Shown here piece by piece: positions 22,201 through 34,779 of a stretch of DNA of 64,000 nucleotides. How positions within the stretch are numbered: position 1 is the first letter of the stretch; each line of letters starts with the position of its first letter. Made by a program: the position numbers and the translations under genes. The notes below the pieces were generated by a model, which was not told the DNA's origin, did no database searches, and saw nothing but the letters and a program-made list of their open reading frames with translations. The stretch is from Metaphire vulgaris (taxonomy: Eukaryota; Annelida; Clitellata; Crassiclitellata; Megascolecidae): assembly GCA_018105865.1 (NCBI GenBank), contig CM030859.1, positions 7,872,168-7,936,167 of the forward strand, in the 5' to 3' direction.

Positions 22201-22674
22201 CGCACTTTAGATCACGTTAAGTTTTAAATGAATTCCTTGACGGCGTTTCTATCTTTGTGGACTTTAAAACTTGAAAATGGCCGCTGTTCGTTGAATTATT
22301 GTATTGTGTTACAGCATTCTGGCTCTGATCGTCTGTGTGTCTTCCGAGAACTCCTTTCGACGGATAATTACTACTCCGAGTTTCAATCGTCCGTCAACTC
22401 GTCATGGTTCCTCGGCTTTCGAGAAAACGGCGCCTCTGTCAACGGCCAGCGAGGCCACCGGGCGAACGGCGGACGAGGAAAGCGACAGCTGAGGAAATGC
22501 CATCAGTTCATCAAGGAAAAGGAAGACCTCTGGCGAATCGCACGAAAACAATCCCCGTTTCCCCCATCGATTAGCAAGGGAGGCACTTTGAGCGGATATG
22601 GCTTATTAAGGCCTCTAATAGACATAATCGCCGCAAAAGACTTGCGTAAGACGACGACGACGACGACTCGTTAA
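16194..22674 (+). CDS. FGF8/17/18-like fibroblast growth factor, three 3' exons
   Basis: Exons 16194-16404, 17489-17595 and 22315-22674 (TAA) join in frame (phase 1, then phase 0). The first carries a ten-Ser run and then VTLYNRCSKGFVRVTRKKI, the start of the beta-trefoil. The second encodes LRIQDLQNEYYICYDKKGKL, matching the FGF signature of a Cys followed by KKGKLIA. The third starts with SGSDRLCVFRELLSTDNYYS and continues FLGFRENG, then a basic stretch (RGKRQLRKC), as in the FGF8/17/18 group. It should be a secreted, heparan-sulphate-binding ligand of FGF receptors. No signal-peptide exon was found, so the 5' end is missing; it probably lies between 9 and 16 kb. The last 50 residues after the trefoil are poorly conserved and end in a Thr run. 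FGF identity is firm; the subfamily is inferred from KKGKLIA and the CVF-x-E spacing. Confidence 0.85.
16616..17038. mobile_element. Harbinger-like MITE in FGF intron
   Basis: The outer ends are ggggctgtccattaattacg and ttattaataggcagccc, with tgtcaacaattgtcaa motifs inside. The target duplication is not clear. It is related to 20911-21027. Confidence 0.6.
17363..17455. repeat. (TGAA)n-(TGAT)n microsatellite
   Basis: About 18 tgaa units, then tgat units, ending about 35 bases before FGF exon 17489-17595. Confidence 0.95.
17851..18017 (-). mobile_element. hAT-type MITE, family A
   Basis: Reverse-oriented copy with right end gagccgccactg and left end cagtggccgg. The interior matches 24518-24708. 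The flanks share only gata, so no convincing duplication remains. Confidence 0.75.
18018..20016. other. FGF intron sequence without recognised features
   Basis: Short frames on both strands (for example around 18551-18998 and 19721-20011) have ordinary codon content, but I recognise no family and see no consistent splice structure. Part of 19700-20016 may belong to the decayed hAT gene that follows. Confidence 0.35.
20060..20810 (+). pseudogene. Decayed hAT transposase / ZMYM-like gene, TTF zinc-finger part
   Basis: In the frame of 20540-20746 the sequence encodes WLEYSVQQYATYRFCCRYW and then GFSDWQHATGQRF and HNSSAEHLHC. This is the layout of the TTF-type zinc finger of hAT transposases and related ZMYM1-like proteins (PWLEYS, C-x-x-C, GF-x-x-W-x-H, H-x-x-S-x-x-H). 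Upstream frames contain stops, and a MITE sits inside at 20125-20308. No DDE or dimerisation domain was found nearby. It is a remnant in an FGF intron, not a working gene. Confidence 0.65.
20125..20308 (+). mobile_element. hAT-type MITE, family A, exact TSD
   Basis: Ends cagtggcggctc and gagccgccactg. Exact duplication attgcaac at 20117-20124 and 20309-20316. Length 184 bp. Confidence 0.93.
20911..21027. mobile_element. Short Harbinger-like MITE
   Basis: Inverted ends ggggctgtccataaattacg and acgtaatttatggacaaccc. Length about 117 bp. The flanks suggest a TTG or TT duplication, but the border is uncertain by one base. Confidence 0.7.
21482..21644 (+). mobile_element. hAT-type MITE, family B, exact TSD
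   Basis: The ends are caggggcgtagccagg and gtcgctaagcccctg. Exact 8-bp duplication gctaccaa at 21474-21481 and 21645-21652. Length 163 bp. Confidence 0.93.
21908..22216 (+). mobile_element. tRNA-derived SINE, family 1, split by a MITE
   Basis: The SINE head (gcggcgaaagatagcagagt) stops at 21946 and the body resumes at 22117 (cgtgctggagcggtaggctg), with B-box gggttcaagccc and tail tgcctcctaacgcactttag. The inserted DNA is the family C MITE at 21947-22116. It lies about 100 bases upstream of the last FGF exon. Confidence 0.82.
21947..22116. mobile_element. hAT-type MITE, family C, inserted in a SINE
   Basis: The ends are cagtggttattatagcc and cctagaataaacactg. The flanks cttgctgg and cgtgctgg agree at 7 of 8 bases and restore a continuous SINE when the insert is removed. 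Confidence 0.82.
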
Positions 22675-22677
22675 GCA

Positions 22678-22975
22678 TTGGATAGAGATGTCTTCCAATG
22701 CGTTCGATTCCATTCGAAACATTCAACGAATTGTATCTTTCAACATCAAGGTCTCCTTTGGCAAGGTCCAAGAAAGAAAAACTTTTTTAGTGCAAGGGTT
22801 GTGGACAAATGGAACAGTTTGGACGAGGTGGGAGTGACAGTTGAAACAGTGAACGGATTCAAAGGCTATCTAGATAAACTAGGTTATTGAATGCAGATGG
22901 TTACATCAGTGGTTTTCACACAGGCTTACTTAGCCTCCTAAACCACTTAAAATCACATTATTATTATTATTATAA
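22678..22975 (+). mobile_element. LINE 3' end (CR1/L2-like) abutting the FGF stop codon
   Basis: The frame ending at 22890 encodes FFSARVVDKWNSLDEV and then FKGYLDKLGY, the typical C-terminus of CR1/L2-type reverse-transcriptase proteins (RVV-x-x-WNSLP...FK-x-x-LDK). It is followed by tail gtggttttcacacaggc, ttacttagcctcctaaacca and (att)n. Related ends occur at 42870-43015, 34246-34335 (reverse) and 62186-62410 (reverse). It starts 4 bases after the FGF stop, so it probably supplies the FGF 3' UTR. Confidence 0.8.
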
Positions 22976-23297
22976 GGCCGTCCCGCCGACATGGTGACGT
23001 AATTAACGCAATAAAATTGATGGATGCTCAACAATGTCAAAGGCGTCAAACATTTAACATTGAAATGACAATAATAGGAGTCTATTATTTTACACGCATA
23101 GAACATTGTCACGTCCACGGGCCACAGATGATCTGGACAGAGGCGTAGCCAGGAATTTGTTTCGGGTGGTATAAATTTGGGGGTAGGCCCTATAGCCTAT
23201 ATTGCTACGTGTAAATATAGTAAATATACATTATATAACATATAGAATATATATTGTATGTTATATATATATATATATAATTATATATATATATATG

Positions 23298-24127
23298 CAG
23301 TGGTGGCTCCACCGGGGGGCCAGGGGGGCCCGTGCCCCCTATTGAGTGCTTGGCCCCCCCCCCAGTGGCTCCCAGTTGGGACCCAATACTTAATGCTACA
23401 TACATTAATTAAACAACAATTGGTTGGCACCCCATGATTAGATGTCTGGGTAGTGTCCAGAGTTCTGATGGCAGGTGTCAGCGGGACATTACTCGCAGAA
23501 TCGGCATAGCTGCATCTGCCATGAGATCTCTTCAAAATTTATGGCGCCAAAGACAGATACAGCTCGGTACTAAGATCCGAATTTATCAGTCCTGCGTCCT
23601 GCCAATTCTCCTATATGGTTCTGAGACTTGGACTCTGCTTACACGAGACTCTGAAAGACTACAGGCATTCCATATGCGCTGCCAGAGACAGCTTCTCTGC
23701 ATTCGCTGGTTCGACTTCGTGACCAACGAAGCAGTCTCCAAACAGACTGCCCTCCTGCCAGTGACAGAAATTATCACGCGACGCCGTCTGTCTCTCTTCG
23801 GTCATGTGGCTCGCCAGGACAAGAACATTCCGGCCCATCGCGCTCTTGCCTGCGCCATATTGCTCGACGCACCGAGACGCGTCCTCCTCCGAGCTGGAGA
23901 AGACCTCCTGGCAGACCACGCCGTACATGGCCCCAGCAGATCGGCGATGGTCTTCCTTCCACAATTCTTCATGAATGGCACTCAGCCATTGGTCGCGGTC
24001 ACAACTCGCGCAACACGAGATTGGCACAACGGACCTCTGTCGTCCATGTGAACAAATGAATGAATGAAATGATTAGAAGTTGCCACCCCAACGGCCCCCC
24101 ACTTGCCAGATCCTAGAGCCGCCACTG
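23298..24127 (-). mobile_element. Middle hAT-type MITE (family A) of the nest
   Basis: Ends cagtggtggctcc and gagccgccactg. Exact duplication tatatatg at 23290-23297 and 24128-24135. It is interrupted at its catgattag site by a LINE fragment. Confidence 0.9.
23442..24068 (+). mobile_element. Innermost insertion: 5'-truncated LINE fragment
   Basis: One open frame across the insert encodes the C-terminal part of a non-LTR endonuclease/reverse transcriptase: RRIGIAASAMRSL, TKIRIYQSCVLPILLYGSET, RLQAFHMRCQRQLL, RRRLSLFGHVARQD. It ends in a (tgaa)n tail. The target duplication is atgattag (23434-23441 and 24069-24076). The frame is long, but its last third no longer matches the usual motif order, so there is at least one frameshift. 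Truncation and a simple-repeat tail are typical of target-primed retroposition. The exact clade was not determined. Confidence 0.88.
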
Positions 24128-24517
24128 TATATATGTATATATAATATATGTTATATATGCTGTATTTTATATATATATACTGATTTTGGGGGTTATATAT
24201 ACCGATATGCCACCGTAGCTACGCCCATTGATCTAGATTGATTTTTAACCTGGTGACCACGATGCCATGACGATCAGACTGAATTTTCAGTCAGTCAGAT
24301 CAGAGCAGCGAGAAGTCAAAGGACTGAATGAAGTCTACGAATTTTCCAGAAACAATGAAAGCTTCTGCAGTTCTACGCGAAATTTCTAAGTCAAAAGCAA
24401 AATCGCGATCGCCAATAGATGGCAGCTGGCAATCCAAAAAATACGACCACATGCATATGGGGGTCGTCCCTAAAAAGCAAAGAATTTGAGTGGATTGTGC
24501 CCCCCACAATATCCAGC

Positions 24518-24708
24518 CAGTGGCGGCTCTAGGATTTGGCAAGTGGGGGGGGGGCCGTTGGGGGGGCAACTTCTAATCATGGGGGGCCAACCATTTGTTG
24601 TTTAATGTATGTAGCATTAAGTATAGGGTCCCAACTGGGGGCCACTGGGGGCCAGGCTCTCAATAGGGGGCACGGGCCCCCCTGGCCCCCCCGGTGGAGC
24701 CGCCACTG
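24518..24708 (+). mobile_element. hAT-type MITE, family A, exact TSD
   Basis: Ends cagtggcggctct and gagccgccactg. Exact duplication tatccagc at 24510-24517 and 24709-24716. Length 191 bp; the best-preserved copy of the family. Confidence 0.94.
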
Positions 24709-25398
24709 TATCCAGCAAATCGAAAACTTTATGGGCTATTATGGGGCTTTGTGGGCTATTATGGGGCTAGGTAACGTTGAGATACAGCTGCTTGTAGCCT
24801 AAAGCTATGCACATGAGTTCAGGGGCATAAATCACGAGGGACGGTCCCCCAATAATTAGCGAGGGAGATAAAGCATCATTTATCCCCCAATGTTCTGCGC
24901 TTCTTTGCTACTTTAACGGGGGAAAAGTCGTCGCTAGTTTTTTGCGTCTCTTTAGTCTTTAACATCCTAAAAGTCTCTGTTAAATAAGTCCGACAAGCAA
25001 AATAGGTCATCGCCAGAGGCGGCGGAAGACAATAAAAAGTACCCCGGCCCGTTTACTATATAACGGCAGCGGTCGTTGAGGGTCGAGGTGCCTAACTAAC
25101 TTACAGTAGATAGCCAAAATGCATTTTCAATTGTGATTTATAACAAAAGAAACGTTTTAAGAAGGTTTTTATCGATTAGGCCCCGTATGCCCACAACTCC
25201 CTGCACGCCACTGGGACTGTAAGATGTTTATTCACAAGGTGAACTGGCACGGTTTTAAACATTTGCATTCTGCAACACTTTTATTTCATCACATTTGTAA
25301 GAAGGCAGTAGTCCATGTGTACTGTAATTGTAAACAAAAATAAAATGTTTTTAATAACACAACGAAAGGGAATACAAAAATCGTGAATATTACAATGA

Positions 25399-25674
25399 AT
25401 GGACAAAAACATGGAAAGAGTCAGGCCATTCAGATGTGTTGAAGGTGTCATTGAAAGCACAGGCAGTCAGCAAGAAGATATAAAATCAAGAATAAGGCTC
25501 CATACAATAGGATTGGGAAGGATGAAAACTATGGCGAAAAACAACTCGGGGAGTCCCATAAATCTTGGGGTGACCATGTCTAGTGTTGAGATTTATACGA
25601 TTATAGTTTTTCGTAGCATAGTCCTAGTCCTGCACTCATCACTATGGAATAATTTGCGCAGATGTTGTATCTGA
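25399..25674 (+). mobile_element. LINE reverse-transcriptase relic
   Basis: The frame reads GVIESTGSQQEDIKSRIRL and then a Thr/Met-Ala-Lys stretch and IVFRSIVLVLHS. It resembles the post-RT region of non-LTR elements (SS-x-GS-x-x-x-DIK-x-RI...). It is frame-damaged. It may originally have been continuous with the piece at 27435-27840, but that cannot be shown. Confidence 0.55.
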
Positions 25675-26355
25675 AGTACTTACAGTTTGTTCAGGGTCTT
25701 CGACATTCAGTTTACGACGTTTAACAACAAACTTGTCCATTGTGTCGATGGCGAAGCGCTGTTGTCTGATGAACGATTGAATCAATCCCTGAAGTCGTTA
25801 GATTGCTTTCCGCAATTTATGCAAACACGGTGAAGCTCTAACTGATCACTTTCGATCGGGACCCAAATCCAACTGCCATCTCTCGGTGAAACACTCTAAC
25901 GCCCTCTACTGCTTCCTGGTGCCCTCTGCTGCCATTTGCCTTTTCGCCCACCGTCTCCCCACTTGGTTCGTCAAAGGGCCTTCCGCCGTCTTTTAATCTA
26001 ATGTTAACTTATAGACGTACGTTACTGCTGCGTTTGACACCTCGGGTTAAAGGTGTATATGACCCCTGCCTGATCTTATCTGATCTTTCTACTATGAAGC
26101 CTTATTGGGCAGTGCATTCCTCCTCCCGGGACAGCAGCTGTGTAATCTAATAAGATTATGACTGCCGTGTTTGACGCCTTCTGGTTAAATGAGAATATGA
26201 CGTGCCTATCTGATCTTATCTGATCTTGCAACTATAAAGCCCTATTCGGCAGAGCATTCGCCCTCCAGCGACAGCGGCTTTTTTCGAAATTCGAGGTAGG
26301 ATTTTACCCAACAATTTAAAGAATCGCAATTCTTCAGTTCTTACTTCCTAAAAAA

Positions 26356-26389
26356 GTACCCCGGCCCGACCTATGGCGGGCCGGGGTAC
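26356..26389. other. Strong GC hairpin
   Basis: gtaccccggcccg at 26356-26368 and its perfect complement cgggccggggtac at 26377-26389 form a 13-bp stem with an 8-base loop. It lies in the right end of the hAT-type element. Confidence 0.7.
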
Positions 26390-26452
26390 CTTCAAAAGTA
26401 CCCCGGCCTGGGCCGACGGGGCCGATAGGAGTGCGCCGCCTATGGTCATCGC

Positions 26453-27156
26453 TAGAATTTTTTACATATTTACGGGTGGGCATACCTAAACATTTTTTCT
26501 ACCCCACCTCCAATGTTGATGGCAGAATTACGCAAATGTGTGAGTGCATAGTATGTGTAAGCAGTCGACAGTCTCTGTAAGGGTTATTTATAGGATTATC
26601 AATTGGGGGGGAGGGGTGTCAGTAAATTCTCGAGGTTCCCTGCCAAAAAGTCTGACAAGCAAAAAAGGTTATCTTATAGCTGAAATTAGGGGGTCGGGGG
26701 TCGGTCGGTCTTAAATTGGGGGTGTTGGTGGGGTGTTAGGGGGTGTAAAATTATCTCTGGTCTCTGTAGACGGAGAACAAAGGCTTTGACTTCACGATGT
26801 TCGAGAAGCATCTGTCGAAAATAAGTAGAACTCGAATTCACTTGAAAAATGTTAAACTTCGCCCAATGGCTATACTTTCTATTTTAAAGACGACGCCAAT
26901 CGTGATGGCTGAACGTTAATTGAACGCCGTATACAGATGGAAGCCACTGTGTGCTTGACCATTATTCTATTAAGTTAATCGTGTAGCACGCTTAGATCCT
27001 TACATTCTATAGGCCTATACTGCTGTGAGACGCTGAAATTGTGTGACTCTTCTACAGAAGTTAATTGTTCTACTTCCAAATCGTCATGCGTTTGACATTC
27101 GATTTTCTTTCTGCGTTCATTTGTAAAAGCTAGAAACAGATTTGTCTCATGTTTGT

Positions 27157-27160
<4 letters not shown>
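26453..27160. other. Intergenic sequence, nothing recognised
   Basis: A G-rich stretch at about 26600-26750 (gggggt runs) resembles the interior of the MITE at 41246-41416. Otherwise no coding or RNA feature is seen. Confidence 0.4.

Positions 27161-27253
<93 letters not shown>
27161..27253. repeat. (TA)n-(GT)n microsatellite
   Basis: About 30 bases of ta followed by about 60 bases of gt. Confidence 0.97.
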
Positions 27254-27254
<1 letters not shown>

Positions 27255-27434
27255 GCACGAGAAATTGTTAGTATTGGGAGTTTTGAAGAGGATGTTAAAC
27301 GGAAAATCGACAAAGGTGAATGGACTGCAAACGATGGGGATATTACGAAAAATCTGGAGCAGCAAGCTAGGGCATAAACATAAACATGAAAGTCACTATA
27401 TGAACAACACCTATTTATAGTAGTCCCGCAAATA

Positions 27435-27840
27435 ATATAGGCCCTACGATGCAGAAACATGGAGCGTAAAAAGCACAGATGAACATGGGCTGCTGCTGCT
27501 GCTATAGTGGCCGAAATGACCTGCTTACGGATAATAGCTTCGAGTAACCCGTCTATAGTGCGGGCTACAAAAGACAAGAAACGAAAACATTAGACAGCCT
27601 ATATGAGTCTAAAATTCCTAAATGATACAATTATCGACAAAATTAGAAGGAAAAGACAGCTGGCATGGACACGTCAACAGAATGAATGAATGAATTAAAG
27701 GAGACTGCCATACAGGCCTACAGTGCACTTTACACTCAAATAGAAGGGAATAAATGAAGAGGAAGATCCAGGAAAAGTGGATGGGCAACATCAGAGGAGA
27801 TATGAACATGGAAGGAATTTCAATCGTATAAGGTTTCAAC
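27435..27840 (+). mobile_element. Decayed LINE fragment (C-terminal reverse-transcriptase region)
   Basis: Across several frames it reads YDAETWSVKSTDE, then AWTRQQNE, then GRSRKSGWATSEE or KWMGNIRGDMNMEGIS. This matches the usual order in RTE/CR1-type elements (YG-ETW, GHV-RM, GRPRK-W, DM...GI). Frameshifts and stops show it is inactive. Confidence 0.6.
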
Positions 27841-28865
27841 TTTTCATGTTATTTTCCGAAGGATATGCGTTGGGGGAGGGTGTCCAATTATAATTGCAAG
27901 GGTGTCAATGTCCAGTGTGTTTCATCTAGACTCCTTGGACTCAGAGGAAACAGAAATGGGCGGGGAGCTAGCGTGGGGTTTGATGCTTGGCCCTCGGAAG
28001 AAAAGGAACATGCAAGTCAAAAATATGATTTCCGCTGTCATCTCTTCCGTTTTCAAACGGTTCATTCTAATTTTTGCGGAGTCGTTATAGTGGCTCAAGT
28101 TTCACTCTCCAGAGGTGAATTCCCCCTTTAGTTTTAACATCAGTTTGCCTTGGTGATAGCTCTGGGAAGGTGTGTAGGGCAGTGCCGTTTTAAGAAGCTT
28201 GGTGGCCAGAGGAATTTTTAAAAAAAGTAGTGAAGATAGTTTTTTCCTTTTTGCCTATTCTGCTTTCGGAGGAGAAAATTAATAACAGTCAAGCAAAATA
28301 AAGTGGTGCTAACCTTTTTTACTATTATTATTGTTTCACCGCTTGCGGGGCCCCTCATATATTGCAGGGCACTAGGCACGTGCCTACCATGCCTATGCCT
28401 CAAAATGGTCCTGCATGGTGTAGGGGAAGTCCTGAGCCTTCAATCCTATTTACATGCCCATACCATGTTAGCCTCTTTTCTCTTTATCCACATACATCCA
28501 TAACTCTGCAAATTACAGAAGTTAGGCTCATTGCTCTGTAATTGCTCGGTTCACTTCGTTTTCTCTTCTTGAACAGTGGACTGACTAATACATCTTTCCA
28601 CTCTTGTGCCACTTTTCCAGTTCTGGGTGATTCATTGATTAATTATCAATGCAATTGCACATCCAATTTCGTTTCTAACTTTGTAAAGAAACTTCAGTCA
28701 ACAAAACGCCCGAGGGCAATTAATAAACCTCAACTAAATACAGTTGGTTAAGGTAAATCAAATCAGTGCAAAACTGGTAATGTGCATGTAATAAATGTTG
28801 ACATAAAACTTGAAACCATCTCAATCGTCTGCCATTCAACCTTATTTCAAACTTTAAACAAATTC

Positions 28866-29165
28866 ATACTTTCCCCAGGCCTGCCGAAAGAAATTCCGGG
28901 CCCCTGTGCAGAAGGGCAGTCACGGGCCCCTAACAAGTGTGATAAACTGATTATGATCCTTTTTGTCAGCCCTTTTCAGGATGTAGGCCTAATACATGAT
29001 CGGCTCAGGCCCCTTACAGTCGCCGGACCCCTGTGCTCATGATAACCTTGTTTGCTTGTCGGTCTTTTTTCAAGATTCAGGTTATTAATACATCATCATC
29101 ACCGGCCTGGCCGTCTGGGCCCCTACAGATCGCCGGACCCCTGTGCATTTGCCCCCGCCCCTCTC
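28866..29165. mobile_element. Repeat with ccgccgga / gccgaaagaaattccggg ends
   Basis: The phrases gaaattccgggcccctgtgc and cgccggacccctgtgc recur at 12633-12775 and, in inverse form, at 39013-39238 (ctcggcagccctgtac). This is probably another hAT-type MITE family; no target duplication was established. The rest of 27841-29529 shows no gene. Confidence 0.5.
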
Positions 29166-29529
29166 AGCAGCCCTTTTTCCTCCCAACTTTCTAGTACAAT
29201 CTACAGTATAGGCTAATTTTTTCAATTGCCATCATCCATTTGCTCATCTGTATTTGTAATACACTGTACTGTATTACTAGGCTACACACAAATATTGGTT
29301 CATAAGTGTCATGATTCATGACAATACTATTAAAACAAGAATAAGCGGAAATTTCCACCCCTCTTTTTCTCTTTTTCTGAACAGTACAAATGAACAAAAT
29401 ATCCAGATTCTGCTCATGGTTTGACATCTATGGTGAACTTATTAAACTACAAGACATGTTACATGCAATCATCAAGTGAAAAAAAATTTGAAATAATATC
29501 ACAAAAAGGCATTAAGTGTCAAATAATAA

Positions 29530-33965
<4,436 letters not shown>

Positions 33966-34779
33966 TTCACTTAAATAAATAACATTCTTTTATTCTGTAA
34001 ATTTAAAACTCGTTTACTGCTCCAACGCCTTTCACAAAATAAAACCCCTCAGCTGTGACTGTGTTACCACTAAAGAGGCGTAAAATCATAGAAGCGGCTC
34101 TGTTAGAAAATTAAACAGCGTTAACCAAAATATTACCAATTTATAACTATACTTTGAAAATTTAGAACATACATAAAATCTTGTTTTTTTCGCCTGATTT
34201 ATCCATCAGAAGCTGTAATCCGGTTGCTCGGTTATATTTATTAATAATAATGTGATTTAAAGTGGTTTAGGAGGCTAAGTAAACCTATGTAAAAACCACT
34301 GTAGTAACCCTCCACATTCAATACTACTTAAAGATATCTATAACTCCTGGATTAAGAATTTTATGCGATTGGGATTTGCTGCTCCACCGATAGATGAGTG
34401 TGTGCCTTGTAAAGCGGCGTTATAGAAGTTGCTTGAAATAAAGTACTAGAGCTGTGAAGAAAAGGTCGGAGAGGTAGGTGTTTGTGTTTTTCTTCCGGGA
34501 TGTCTGATGTTGTTTGCATCATGTGATTGTGATTGATTGGCTGGAGCACACGCTGGTAATTGCTCATTGCATGCACTGCAGGATGTTAAGAAACTTTTGC
34601 CCTCTCCAGTAACTGATTTTTTCATTATTGAAAGTTTCCAGATTCTTTCAGTCAATCGAGGTGATCGCGCGAATCCCTCAGATGGAGCTGTTATTTGACT
34701 TTGGATCGGATCTAAGAGCGAAGCGAGTCTGTCATTAATCGCTCCGTATTGGCATATTATTCCTCCGCCTCCAGCGAAG
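33966..34779. promoter_or_regulatory. Shared 5' region between FBXW2 (-) and SLC15A4 (+)
   Basis: The two start codons face away from each other across 814 bases, so both promoters probably lie here. No TATA box was assigned. A LINE tail in reverse orientation occupies 34246-34335. Confidence 0.55.
34246..34335 (-). mobile_element. LINE 3' tail fragment
   Basis: Reverse complement of the tail seen at 22906-22975: taataatgtgatttaaagtg, gtttaggaggctaagtaaac. No coding part is left. It lies between the FBXW2 and SLC15A4 start codons. Confidence 0.75.

Larger units (their letters stand above)
23138..24229 (+). mobile_element. Outer hAT-type MITE (family B) of a three-level nest
   Basis: Left end cagaggcgtagccagg, right end accgtagctacgcccattg. 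The flanks gatctgga (23130-23137) and gatctaga (24230-24237) match at 7 of 8. With the inner element removed it is about the length of the other family B copies plus expanded ta repeats. Confidence 0.82.
25014..26444. mobile_element. Large hAT-type element, about 1.43 kb, non-coding
   Basis: Inverted ends cagaggcggcgg and gcgccgcctatg. Exact duplication gtcatcgc at 25006-25013 and 26445-26452. The sub-terminal phrase agtaccccggcc occurs near both ends. No transposase frame was found. It holds a LINE relic (25399-25674) and two diverged copies of a roughly 130-bp unit (about 26025-26145 and 26158-26280), each with tgatcttatctgatctt. Confidence 0.8.

Noticed and set aside
27142..27577. Frames across the (TA)n-(GT)n tract
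   Set aside because: Cys-Val and Thr-His repeats come from the microsatellite.
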